From positions 1,863,501-1,927,500 of the forward strand of contig NZ_CP009170.1 in assembly GCF_000763575.1 (NCBI RefSeq): a stretch of DNA of 64,000 nucleotides, written 5' to 3'. The stretch comes from Thermoanaerobacter kivui (GTDB lineage Bacteria; Bacillota; Thermoanaerobacteria; Thermoanaerobacterales; Thermoanaerobacteraceae). The position numbers were made by a program, and so were the translations under genes. The notes beneath the pieces are model-generated. The model was not told the DNA's origin. It saw only the letters and a program-made list of their open reading frames with translations, and did not search any database. Below, one piece after another: positions 51,352-58,918 of this stretch; position 1 is the stretch's first letter, and each line of letters opens with the position of its first letter.

Positions 51352-52206
51352 CTATAAGCTTTTTTGTTGCTTTAAAGCCTTAATAACATGTTTTGCTAAA
51401 ACTGTAGTTGTAACCGAACCAACTCCTCCTGGAACAGGAGTAATCATAGCTACTTTATCTTTAACATCATCGAAATCTACATCACCGCATAATTTACCAT
51501 TTTCATCTACATTTATTCCAACATCGATTACAACTGCACCTTCTCCTACCATATCCTTCTTTACCATCTTTGCTTTCCCTACAGCTGCAATCAGGATTTC
51601 TGCTCTCTTTGTTTCTTCAGCAAGATCTTTTGTTTTAGAATGGCAAATTGTAACTGTAGCGTTTCTTTGCAACAGCATCATTGCAAGAGGTCTTCCTACT
51701 ACCATGCTTCTTCCTACAACTGCTACTTTTTTGCCTGCTGGATCAATTTTGAAATGGTCAAGTATTTCTATAACAGCTTGTGGAGTACATGGAGGAAAAC
51801 CTTCCTTTTCACCAGCCATAACCTTTGCAACATTGATAGGGCTAAAACAGTCTAAGTCTTTTTCTGGAGAAATTTCATACTTTACTCTGTCCTCAGATAT
51901 TTGTGAAGGTAATGGCCTCATTATTAACATTCCATTAACACTTTCATCATTATTAAGCTCATGAATCTTTTTGATAAATTCCTGTTCAGAAATATCTCCA
52001 GGCAACTCAAGAACACTAGCTTCTATTCCAATTTCACTACATCTCTTTAATGCACCTTTTATATAAGCAACCGAGTCTGGTCTATCCCCAACTATCACGA
52101 TCTTTAAACATGGGGTATAACCCTTTCCTTTTAACTCAGAAACTTCTTTTATCAAGCTCTCCTTTAGTGCTTCAGCTACTTCTTTACCAGATAATATAAC
52201 AGACAT
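51352..52206 (-). CDS. folD: bifunctional methylene-THF dehydrogenase/cyclohydrolase
   Basis: A 284-residue FolD: VGDRPDSVAYIKGALKRC with the active-site Tyr/Lys, the central DLDCFSPINVAKV, VVGRSMVVGRPLAMML of the nucleotide fold, and the C-terminal TPVPGGVGSVTTTVLA. Known reaction: NAD(P)-dependent interconversion of methylene- and methenyl-THF, and usually hydrolysis to formyl-THF. The operon also encodes FchA, so the cyclohydrolase step is doubly covered. Coenzyme preference is not readable here. Confidence 0.95.
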   Translation of the reverse strand: MSVILSGKEVAEALKESLIKEVSELKGKGYTPCLKIVIVGDRPDSVAYIKGALKRCSEIGIEASVLELPGDISEQEFIKKIHELNNDESVNGMLIMRPLPSQISEDRVKYEISPEKDLDCFSPINVAKVMAGEKEGFPPCTPQAVIEILDHFKIDPAGKKVAVVGRSMVVGRPLAMMLLQRNATVTICHSKTKDLAEETKRAEILIAAVGKAKMVKKDMVGEGAVVIDVGINVDENGKLCGDVDFDDVKDKVAMITPVPGGVGSVTTTVLAKHVIKALKQQKSL

Positions 52207-52249
52207 CAGGTTCCAGCCTCCTTTTAAAAATATTTAAAAGCATATAGAT

Positions 52250-52879
52250 TTAGCCTTTTAATTTTTCCATCACTATCTTATAAGCCTCATCAGCCAACTT
52301 CTCAGCTTCTCTACACATTTTCTCTGTATACTCATTTGTTTTCTTAACAAATTCCTCATCTTTAATACCATTAAGATTGATTATTACATTTAAGTACCCA
52401 CTCAACACAGCCGCTTTCAAAATCAAAGCTCCTACTCCTACATCGCTTATAGCAAGCTTTGAACCTATTTCTGCAAGCCTACGTTGGAGTTTTAAAGCCT
52501 CTAAGGACTTTTCCATTATCTTTATTGGTACCTGACAAGCATTTTTTAAAGCATTATTCAAAGCTTCTTCTTTTTTCCTTTTTTCTTCATCAGTATTCTT
52601 CGGCAATTTGTACGCTTTAGCAACTTCACTAAAAACCTGAGCATCTTCATCAATAAGAGAAAGCAATTCTTCTTGCAATTTCTTCTCTTCTTCTAATATC
52701 TTAATAATTTCTTGTTCAACATCTTTATATTTTTCCTTGCCCACGGTCAAATTACCTACCATACTACCAAGTGCATTACCTATTGCCCCAGCTAATGCAG
52801 CAGCACCACCACCACCAGGTACAGGCTCTTTTGAGGCAAGTACCTCAATAAACTCTCTTATGTTTTTTTCAACAAGCAT
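52250..52879 (-). CDS. fchA: methenyl-THF cyclohydrolase FchA
   Basis: A 209-residue helical protein of the formiminotransferase-cyclodeaminase (FTCD_C) family: EVLASKEPVPGGGGAAALAG near the N terminus, followed by GSMVGNLTVGKEKYKDVE. Known reaction in acetogens: formyl-THF to methenyl-THF. It overlaps the preceding DUF166 gene by 22 bp, suggesting translational coupling, and leaves 43 bp to folD. Confidence 0.92.
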   Translation of the reverse strand: MLVEKNIREFIEVLASKEPVPGGGGAAALAGAIGNALGSMVGNLTVGKEKYKDVEQEIIKILEEEKKLQEELLSLIDEDAQVFSEVAKAYKLPKNTDEEKRKKEEALNNALKNACQVPIKIMEKSLEALKLQRRLAEIGSKLAISDVGVGALILKAAVLSGYLNVIINLNGIKDEEFVKKTNEYTEKMCREAEKLADEAYKIVMEKLKG

Positions 52880-53751
52880 TTTTGACCTCCTCGCTTCAAC
52901 GTATTTTTAGCAACCTCCAAATTTATACGCGCAGCAAAATGCATAATTGAATCACCAAAATCTTCATCTATATCATGGGAAGCTAAACAAGCATAAGCAT
53001 GCCACAATTTATTAGCCTCGTCCACTGCCTCTTCTCCTATCTTCTTCCCGATAAGACCATGTGCCACATAATAGGTAGCACCACACGGTGCCGAGCGAAT
53101 TACATCAACTTTTGTTATATAACCTTCATCATCAACATAAACTTTATATTCAGGTCTTCCCAATTTAAACTCTTTAAGAAAGTTATTAATAAAATCAGAG
53201 TCTGTTTTTTTAAGCGAACAAAAAGGTTTTGGGAAAACATAATCTATGCCATACTTTTTACATATGTCTTTAAGAGTTTTCTCTAAATATTTATCAATCC
53301 ATTTTGGGTCTTCTTTAGGGGCTATGAGCACTTTGCATCCTACCTCGGCTGCCATCTTCAAAAGTTGAGGAAAAATATCAGGATGTATTCCTGCAGCGAT
53401 TAATATATTATGTTCTGGAAGTTTCTCAGGTAAATAGCAAGCAGGGTTATCAATAATCTCTGGCAAGATCGCTGGAAAAAGTACAACTCCTGCTATATTT
53501 TCTGTAAAATCCTTTACCTGTTTCTTTTTAAAGTCTATCCACTTCCATGAGATTTGCCCATTTCCCATTTTATTAAATGTCAAATTGGGCAAAAGCTTTC
53601 GCAACACATATTCCCCACTAAACCTCGTATAAAAGAGAGGAGGGCAGCCGGGTGTATCTTCCCCAGCTGCTAAAAGCAATCTATAATCACTCAATCTTAT
53701 ACCCCCAAAACTCATCAGATTAGAACAGTCCAGTAATTCTGCCAGTTTCAT
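52858..53751 (-). CDS. DUF166-like protein in the carbon-fixation operon
   Basis: A 297-residue soluble protein lying between fhs and fchA, overlapping both (32 bp and 22 bp). The sequence [20 protein letters not shown] near residues 214-233 and the alternating hydrophobic segments fit the DUF166 family, formerly annotated as a thymidylate-synthase-like domain in archaea; I recall the conserved PCG motif from that family but cannot check it. Other Cys residues lie at about 9, 36, 194 and near the C terminus. Position and overlap argue for a role in the folate branch. An in-frame Met at 53715 just after the fhs stop is an alternative start. Confidence 0.65.
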   Translation of the reverse strand: MKLAELLDCSNLMSFGGIRLSDYRLLLAAGEDTPGCPPLFYTRFSGEYVLRKLLPNLTFNKMGNGQISWKWIDFKKKQVKDFTENIAGVVLFPAILPEIIDNPACYLPEKLPEHNILIAAGIHPDIFPQLLKMAAEVGCKVLIAPKEDPKWIDKYLEKTLKDICKKYGIDYVFPKPFCSLKKTDSDFINNFLKEFKLGRPEYKVYVDDEGYITKVDVIRSAPCGATYYVAHGLIGKKIGEEAVDEANKLWHAYACLASHDIDEDFGDSIMHFAARINLEVAKNTLKRGGQKCLLKKT

Positions 53752-55399
53752 CTACATCTATATTCTCAGCAGCTGGCTTCTTTGGCAATCCTGGCATGGT
53801 CATAATTTCACCAGTTAATACTACAACAAAACCTGCTCCTGCAGAAATCTTTACATTCCTTACTGTTATCTTGAAATTGGTAGGTCTGCCTAACAAAGAT
53901 GGATTGTCGCTCAATGAATACTGAGTTTTTGCCATACAGATTGGAAGCTTGCCATATCCTAAGTTTTCAAGATTCTCAATTTCCTTGTTTGCCGCTGGTA
54001 TGTAGTCAACACCATCAGCTCCATATATCTCTCTCGCAATTGTCTCAATCTTCTCTTTTAGGCTCATCTCCAAAGGATAAAGTGGAGCATACTCATTCTT
54101 TCCTTCCTCAATCAATCTTAGAACCTCTTTTGCAAGCTCAATTCCACCTTCTCCACCTTTTGCCCAAACCTCAGAAAGAACAACGTTTACTCCCAAAGCC
54201 TTGCATTCTTCGCTCACAAGCTTCAATTCAGCTTCTGTGTCTGTCGGGAATCTATTTAATGCAACTACTGCTGGAAGTTTGAATTTCTGTGTGATATTCT
54301 CGACATGCTTTAATAGATTAGAAATACCCTTCTTCAACGCATCTAAGTTCTCTTCATTCAAGTTCGCCTTTGGCACTCCGCCATTGTATTTCAAAGCCCT
54401 TACTGTAGCCACAATCACTACTGCATCTGGCTTTAAGCCTGCATATCGGCATTTGATATCTAAGAACTTCTCAGCACCCAAATCTGCACCAAACCCTGCT
54501 TCGGTTATCACATAATCAGCAAGCTTCAAAGCAAGTTTGGTTGCTATCACGCTGTTACAACCATGAGCTATATTCGCAAATGGTCCACCATGCACAAATG
54601 CAGGCGTATGTTCAAGTGTTTGAACCAAGTTGGGCTTCAATGCCTCTTTCAACAAAGCTGTCATAGCACCCTGAGCTTTCAAATCTCCAGCCGTTACAGG
54701 TTTGCCATCATAAGTGTATGCTACAATTATCCTTGCCAATCTTTCTTTTAAATCTTTCAAATCATTTGCAAGACAAAAAACTGCCATTACCTCTGAAGCA
54801 ACTGTAATATCAAAACCATCCTCTCTTGGAACACCGTTAGCTTTTCCACCTAAACCGTCAACAACAAATCTCAATTGTCTGTCGTTCATATCCACGCAAC
54901 GTCTCCAGATGATGCGACGTGGATCAATACCAAGCTCATTACCTTGATGGATGTGATTATCAAGCATTGCTGCAAGCAGGTTATTAGCTGCACCAATTGC
55001 ATGGAAATCTCCTGTGAAATGCAAATTTATATCCTCCATTGGAACAACCTGCGCATATCCGCCACCTGCTGCTCCACCTTTAACACCAAAGACAGGACCT
55101 AGGGAAGGCTCTCTTAAACATATCATTGTCTTTTTACCCAACTTTGATAACGCATCGCCTAAACCAACAGTTGTTGTTGTTTTCCCTTCACCTGCCGGGG
55201 TAGGATTGATTGCTGTAACCAATATCAATTTGCCATCTTTTTTGTCCTTTAGCTTGCTCATCAAACTGTAATCTACTTTTGCTTTGTACTTTCCGTAATA
55301 TTCAATGTCATCCTCTGTCAACCCAATTTTCTCTGCGATGTTCTTGATTGGTTCCAACTTTGCCTCTTGAGCAATCTCAATATCGCTCTTAAATGCCAT
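53720..55399 (-). CDS. fhs: formate-tetrahydrofolate ligase
   Basis: A 559-residue formyl-THF synthetase: P-loop [19 protein letters not shown] (about 65-82), [20 protein letters not shown], and [20 protein letters not shown]. Known reaction: formate plus THF plus ATP to 10-formyl-THF, the ATP-requiring step of the methyl branch, in the cytoplasm. The start follows AAAAGGAG by eight bases. It is first in the long operon and is preceded by a roughly 600-nt leader with its own promoter, structured RNA and terminator. Its last 96 bp (31 codons plus stop) are duplicated at 57157-57252. Confidence 0.97.
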   Translation of the reverse strand: MAFKSDIEIAQEAKLEPIKNIAEKIGLTEDDIEYYGKYKAKVDYSLMSKLKDKKDGKLILVTAINPTPAGEGKTTTTVGLGDALSKLGKKTMICLREPSLGPVFGVKGGAAGGGYAQVVPMEDINLHFTGDFHAIGAANNLLAAMLDNHIHQGNELGIDPRRIIWRRCVDMNDRQLRFVVDGLGGKANGVPREDGFDITVASEVMAVFCLANDLKDLKERLARIIVAYTYDGKPVTAGDLKAQGAMTALLKEALKPNLVQTLEHTPAFVHGGPFANIAHGCNSVIATKLALKLADYVITEAGFGADLGAEKFLDIKCRYAGLKPDAVVIVATVRALKYNGGVPKANLNEENLDALKKGISNLLKHVENITQKFKLPAVVALNRFPTDTEAELKLVSEECKALGVNVVLSEVWAKGGEGGIELAKEVLRLIEEGKNEYAPLYPLEMSLKEKIETIAREIYGADGVDYIPAANKEIENLENLGYGKLPICMAKTQYSLSDNPSLLGRPTNFKITVRNVKISAGAGFVVVLTGEIMTMPGLPKKPAAENIDVDETGRITGLF

Positions 55400-55489
55400 C
55401 TTTCTCCACTCCTTTTTGTTTATTTAATTTTTAAAACCATTTTAAAAAAGACAGACAATATTTGTTGGAAAATCACCTCCTTCTCCTTT

Positions 55490-55790
55490 AACAGAAAAAT
55501 CCATACATTGGTGGTCTAATCTTAAAAATATCATCTCTTGAGGTTGAATTATCACCCAATCTTTTTATATAATACCACCCCCTCGCATTAAATGGTATCC
55601 TAAAGTCAGAAAAACTACATTGAATAGTAAAACCTTTTATATCCTTGAAATGTGACAACCCTTGCACTTCTTCTAAATGTGGTAGGATTTTTCATACTTT
55701 AGATTATAGAGCCAATACTATTACGGTCCTTATTGCCATACCTATAGCGTATTTCACCGCCAAGTTACCGCCCATGGTGGGCACACTACA
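55490..55790 (-). other. leader segment with an orphan coding-like stretch
   Basis: Between the leader terminator and fhs there is a gene-free stretch. On the minus strand 55490-55690 stays open for about 67 codons without a start, containing QGLSHFKDIKGFTIQCSF and FNARGWYYIKRLGDN. Upstream, MGGNLAVKYAIGMAIRTVIV is open in the same frame but two stops separate them. It looks like remnants of a former gene caught in the 5' UTR; no family is recognised. Confidence 0.35.
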
Positions 55791-55814
55791 AAAAACGCCT
55801 TTCAGAGAAGGCAC
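55789..55814 (-). terminator. intrinsic terminator of the fhs leader
   Basis: Minus strand TGCCTTCTCTGAAAGGCG followed by TTTTTTG: a GCCTT/AAGGC hairpin with a U tract, 3' of the structured leader RNA and about 390 bp before fhs. It is positioned to stop transcription before the operon unless the leader prevents it. Confidence 0.75.
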
Positions 55815-56012
55815 TACATCGTTTTCACAAAATAAGAATCGACTTCTCTACCGCCTTCTTGCTTTGCATAAGTGCGCATGCATTGTCTCTCCTTCCCAAC
55901 ACGGGAAACAAGATGTTTCCATCAATACCCTATCGGCCTTTATCTCATAATAGGGCTTTTCACCCTTTAGACATAAAGGCTCGAAGAGTTATTGTGTTGT
56001 TAATCTTCCTTA
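55789..56012 (-). ncRNA. structured leader RNA 2 (candidate riboswitch) of the fhs operon
   Basis: From the promoter at 56019-56047 a leader of about 220 nt is predicted. GCCTTTAT (55973-55980) pairs with ATAAAGGC (55936-55943). CCCTAT in that loop (55950-55955) pairs with ATAGGG beyond it (55928-55933), forming a pseudoknot. GATGGAAACATC, TTCCCGTGTTGGGAA and TGCAT...ATGCA hairpins follow, and CTCTTC pairs with GGAGAG to close the fold. The same elements with compatible base changes occur in the copy at 57382-57603. A terminator follows. The ligand is unknown; a molybdenum/tungsten-cofactor RNA, or a formate- or folate-related sensor, are possibilities. Confidence 0.65.
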
Positions 56013-56018
56013 TTGATA

Positions 56019-56047
56019 ATTTTATGTCAATTAATTGGCTTTGTCAA
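56019..56047 (-). promoter_or_regulatory. sigma-A promoter of the fhs operon
   Basis: Perfect TTGACA (56042-56047) and TAAAAT (56019-56024) on the minus strand with 17 bp spacing, directly upstream of leader RNA 2. The surrounding bases are conserved with the promoter at 57611-57639. Confidence 0.85.
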
Positions 56048-56240
56048 GTAATTTTAGATACATGCAAAAAAGTAAGATTTTTTAAAAAACAAATATAAAG
56101 CTTAAATAGAAATTTAAAATTCCAAATTGAGTATCTCATCTTTAACAGACTTACATTTTTCGATGAGAATGTTGCATTCTTTTAAGGTATAACATGAGTA
56201 GACAGATAGTGCTGATAGATTTGTTCCTTTAGCGTTATTT
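56048..56240 (-). other. space between the transporter gene and the fhs promoter
   Basis: No intact gene. Directly after the transporter stop, one minus-strand frame is open for about 45 codons (containing SALSVYSCYTLKECNILIEK) but lacks a convincing start or ribosome site. The rest is A/T-rich. Confidence 0.3.
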
Positions 56241-57116
56241 TTATTTTTCAGCCTTCAGATATACCCACCAATAAACCGTCCCAACAAATAAACCAGCACC
56301 GACTATATTTCCCAAGGTCACAGGTATTAGGTTATTTACAAGGAAACTTTCCCATGTAGCTTTTAATAAAGGTGCATGTGCTGCAATTCCTTGAGCACTT
56401 TTAGCAAAGGCAATATACGCAGGGTCATTTCCAGCATAGATACCTAATGGAATAAAAAACATATTGGCTACAGAGTGCTCAAATCCAATGGCAACAAAGG
56501 CCATTATCGGCCACCATATAGCAAAAATCTTGCCCACAATATCTTCGGCAGCAAAGGCCATCCAAACAGCCAAGGCAACCAGCCAGTTACACCCAACTGC
56601 TCGCCAAAAAGCAACCCACCAAGGCATAGAGGTTTTTGCATTAGCAATCTTAACTACAAATGCCGCCCATGGCATAGAAGTTACAACATCACCTGTTTTA
56701 ACAGGTTCTAAAATCAAACCAGTAAAATATGACAAAACATAAGCAACAAAGACAGAACCTATGAAATTCCCAATGTAAACAAAAGTCCAGTTTTTAATAA
56801 TCCCACCAAAGCCTATCTTTTTATCTAAAAAAGCTATAGGTTGAGTCATCATATTTCCAGTAACAAGCTCTCCCCCAGCAATAAGAACCATCATAAGCCC
56901 TACCGGGAACACTGCAGCAAAGATAAATTTTTGTAAACTGCCCAAAACCTCATTAGGTATTGTCCCAGCTACTTTAACAGCAAGAAGTCCTCCCAGCGCA
57001 ATATATGCCCCTGCAAGAAAACCCAAAACAAGCATTTTGATAATAGGCAGTTCAGCTTTTGCTCTTCCTGTTTGAACCATACCCTGGGCTATTTCTTTTG
57101 GTGTCTTAAAAGCCAT
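56241..57116 (-). CDS. FNT-family formate/nitrite transporter
   Basis: About 291 residues with six membrane helices arranged as in pentameric FocA channels: KMLVLGFLAGAYIALGGLLA at the first helix, GGELVTGNM in the loop after the second, NWLVALAVWMA, and GFEHSVANMFFIPLG containing the selectivity His. Known role: bidirectional formate (or nitrite) passage across the membrane. It lies between the HDCR/fdhD genes and fhs, so formate exchange is the obvious job. The start at 57116 has GGGAG nine bases upstream; the first Met of the frame overlaps the site. It has its own promoter and structured leader. Confidence 0.88.
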   Translation of the reverse strand: MAFKTPKEIAQGMVQTGRAKAELPIIKMLVLGFLAGAYIALGGLLAVKVAGTIPNEVLGSLQKFIFAAVFPVGLMMVLIAGGELVTGNMMTQPIAFLDKKIGFGGIIKNWTFVYIGNFIGSVFVAYVLSYFTGLILEPVKTGDVVTSMPWAAFVVKIANAKTSMPWWVAFWRAVGCNWLVALAVWMAFAAEDIVGKIFAIWWPIMAFVAIGFEHSVANMFFIPLGIYAGNDPAYIAFAKSAQGIAAHAPLLKATWESFLVNNLIPVTLGNIVGAGLFVGTVYWWVYLKAEK

Positions 57117-57156
57117 AAAACTCATCTCCCTTTTTTAACATTTAAATAAATGGATT

Positions 57157-57252
57157 TTAGAACAGTCCAGTAATTCTGCCAGTTTCATCTACATCTATAT
57201 TCTCAGCAGCTGGCTTCTTTGGCAATCCTGGCATGGTCATAATTTCACCAGT
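57157..57252 (-). pseudogene. 96-bp exact copy of the 3' end of fhs
   Basis: 57157-57252 is identical to 53720-53815: the last 31 codons plus stop of fhs, in the same orientation, 40 bp upstream of the transporter start. Homology begins exactly at the stop codon and stops sharply at 57252. It is the remnant of a second fhs copy. Confidence 0.9.
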
Positions 57253-57381
57253 AGCATCAGCACAAGAGAGCCCTCAGTTTTTTCTTAATTTTCCAATTTT
57301 GCTACTCGACATTACACCGTATATCTAAAATAAACTTATAGCTGTTTCACTGAAAATATAACCAAAAATTTATCCCCAAAA

Positions 57382-57408
57382 CAAAAAACGCCTTCCGGAG
57401 AAGGCGCT
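57382..57408 (-). terminator. intrinsic terminator of the transporter leader
   Basis: Minus strand GCGCCTTCTCCGGAAGGCG followed by TTTTTTG, a compact GC-rich hairpin plus U tract at the 3' end of leader RNA 1. It is homologous to the terminator at 55789-55814. Confidence 0.85.
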
Positions 57409-57603
57409 ACATCGCTTTCACACGACAAAGATATGCCTAATTTAAAGCATCCTTGCCTTACATAATTGCGAATGCATTACCTCTCCTTTCCAACACGGGA
57501 GGCATTGACGTTTCCATCAATACCCTATCGGCCTTTATCTCATAGGGCTCTTCGCCACTTAGACATAAAGGCTCGGAGAGTTATTGTATTGTTAATCTTT
57601 CTT
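57382..57603 (-). ncRNA. structured leader RNA 1 (candidate riboswitch) of the formate transporter gene
   Basis: Paralogue of the leader at 55789-56012. CTCTCC (57575-57580) pairs with GGAGAG (57481-57486). GCCTTTAT (57565-57572) pairs with ATAAAGGC (57531-57538), and CCCTAT (57542-57547) pairs with ATAGGG (57523-57528) as a pseudoknot. ATTGATGGAAACGTCAAT is a GAAA-capped hairpin, CCCGTGTTGG is conserved, and TGCAT...ATGTA forms a last helix before the terminator. Differences from the other copy mostly keep the pairing (C-G to U-G, U-G to U-A, U-G to C-G). This indicates a functional RNA. Moco/Tuco-type RNA is one candidate family; unverified. Confidence 0.7.
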
Positions 57604-57610
57604 ATTGAGA

Positions 57611-57639
57611 ATATTATGCCAACTAATTAGCTTTGTTAA
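57611..57639 (-). promoter_or_regulatory. sigma-A promoter of the formate transporter gene
   Basis: TTAACA (57634-57639) and TAATAT (57611-57616) on the minus strand with 17 bp spacing, homologous to the fhs operon promoter. Confidence 0.8.
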
Positions 57640-57696
57640 ATGATATTACTCACCCAATTATCCTTACTAACTTAATTAAAAGTATACCTCGCCAAG

Positions 57697-57795
57697 TCGT
57701 GAACTACCGCCACTTGTAGAAGTGTCCGCGACGTAGAGAAGTTTGGCAGTCTATGCACCCTTATTCTCACAGTGTTGTTCACACACCCACTACTG
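57697..57795. repeat. IS605-like remnant, copy A
   Basis: Starts TCGTGAACTACCGCCACTTG and later reads TTATTCTCACAGTGTTGTTC, closely related to 58801-58904 on the other side of fdhD. The GTGAACTAC-CCCAC-hairpin-GACTTC layout resembles the right ends of IS200/IS605 elements. No transposase or TnpB frame is present. Confidence 0.5.
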
Positions 57796-57878
57796 ACTAT
57801 CTGCCACAGAGCAGACTCGCCAGCTACGTTATCTAATGATATTTTAGCATTTTATAGATTAGTTTTCAAAGCATTGTT

Positions 57879-57930
57879 TAGCGATTCATCTCCCACTTAT
57901 AGAAATTGGGAGTCTTCTCTTTTATCCTGG
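57879..57930. repeat. IS605-like hairpin, copy D
   Basis: AGCGATTCATCTCCCACTTA then GAAATTGGGAGTCTTCTC: a CTCCCA...TGGGAG hairpin followed by TCTTCTC, the same style as the other copies, just beyond the stop of fdhD. It may also serve as the fdhD terminator. Confidence 0.4.
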
Positions 57931-57944
57931 ATAAATTTAAAAAA

Positions 57945-58781
57945 CTACCAAACAAATCTTTCAGGGCATGAATAGATATTTAATCTATCGCCTCTTGCAA
58001 AACCCGCAATAGTTATGTTTAATTTTCTTCCAACCTCAACGGCTAAAGCAGTAGGAGCTGAAATGGACACCACTACAGGTACCTTCCTTTTAGCTGCTTT
58101 TAATAACATTTCGACGGATATCCTTCCGCTTGTGAAAACAGCTTTATCCTGAAGGTCTATACCATCTAAAAGAGCCTGCCCAAACGCTTTATCAAAAGCG
58201 TTATGCCTACCTATATCTTCATGAAAAATTATAAAATCCTTGTCATCAGCAATCGCACAGCTGTGTACTCCCCCTGTTATCTTGAACAAGCCCGAGCCAT
58301 TGTTAAATCTCTCTGATAGATTGATTATATCCTTTAACTTGTATTTAATGTTGCTTGTTATTGGGCCTATGTTTAACTGCTCAGGAAAACAAATGCAGGG
58401 ATTGCATGTGAAGTTGCAGTGACAACAGGTCTTGCCTATCTTTAACTGATCATGAAAACAAATGTTTTTTTCTCCGCTACTCATTATAAATAGATTCTTC
58501 ACTGAAGAAGCATCTATACTTTTAAGAATTTCCACATGAGCTTTCCCTTCTCTTTCTTCAATAAAGATTCTCTTTATATCCTCTTTTTTTTCAATAATGC
58601 CTTGGGACTGAAGGTATCCTACAACCAAACAATCTAATGCTAAAGGAGTGCAGAAAAAAGATGCAAACTCAATAGCGTTTACATAAAGCTTTAAGATATA
58701 TTCTACAATCACACTATCTGAAAAGCTTTCAACCAAACCATTTTTGTATTTTAAAATATTAATACTTTTAAATGATTCCAT
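57945..58781 (-). CDS. fdhD: formate dehydrogenase accessory sulfurtransferase FdhD
   Basis: A 278-residue protein with the FdhD core: FCTPLALDCLVVGYLQSQG, SGLFKITGGVHSCAIADDK, FHEDIGRHNAFDKAFGQALL, FTSGRISVEMLLKAAKRKVP and VSISAPTALAVEVG. A Cys-rich insert (CCHCNFTCNPC) replaces the simpler C..C loop of many family members. Known role: transfers sulfur to the Mo/W-bis-MGD cofactor before insertion into formate dehydrogenase. It lies downstream of the HDCR genes, consistent with maturing FdhF. Confidence 0.92.
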   Translation of the reverse strand: MESFKSINILKYKNGLVESFSDSVIVEYILKLYVNAIEFASFFCTPLALDCLVVGYLQSQGIIEKKEDIKRIFIEEREGKAHVEILKSIDASSVKNLFIMSSGEKNICFHDQLKIGKTCCHCNFTCNPCICFPEQLNIGPITSNIKYKLKDIINLSERFNNGSGLFKITGGVHSCAIADDKDFIIFHEDIGRHNAFDKAFGQALLDGIDLQDKAVFTSGRISVEMLLKAAKRKVPVVVSISAPTALAVEVGRKLNITIAGFARGDRLNIYSCPERFVW

Positions 58782-58800
58782 TCACTTCCTCCTTAAGAGA

Positions 58801-58904
58801 TTTCGTGAACTACTCCCACCTTCAAAGGTTGAGACTTCGTGAGAAGTTTGGTAGCTTTACGCCATGCCTTATTCTCACAGGATTGTTTACAACCCACTAC
58901 CAAC
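58801..58904. repeat. IS605-like remnant, copy B
   Basis: TTTCGTGAACTACTCCCACC, then GGTTGAGACTTCGTGAGAAG and TTATTCTCACAGGATTGTTT. It aligns over about 100 bp with copy A (57697-57795), with scattered differences. It fills the space between hydA2 and fdhD. Confidence 0.5.
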
Positions 58905-58918
58905 AAAATTTTTGATTT

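Noticed and set aside
57382-57603. Assignment of the two leaders to a THF, ZTP, glycine, SAM, cobalamin or T-box leader
   Set aside because: None of the core sequences I remember for these classes is present; in particular there is no T-box sequence, no ZTP-type core and no B12-box. The context would have suited THF or ZTP, but the sequence does not.
57382-57795. Leader RNA as an omega RNA or guide RNA of an IS605/IscB element
   Set aside because: A pseudoknot and nearby IS605-like repeats made this tempting, but each RNA has its own sigma-A promoter, ends in an intrinsic terminator and precedes a metabolic gene, and there is no TnpB or IscB frame.
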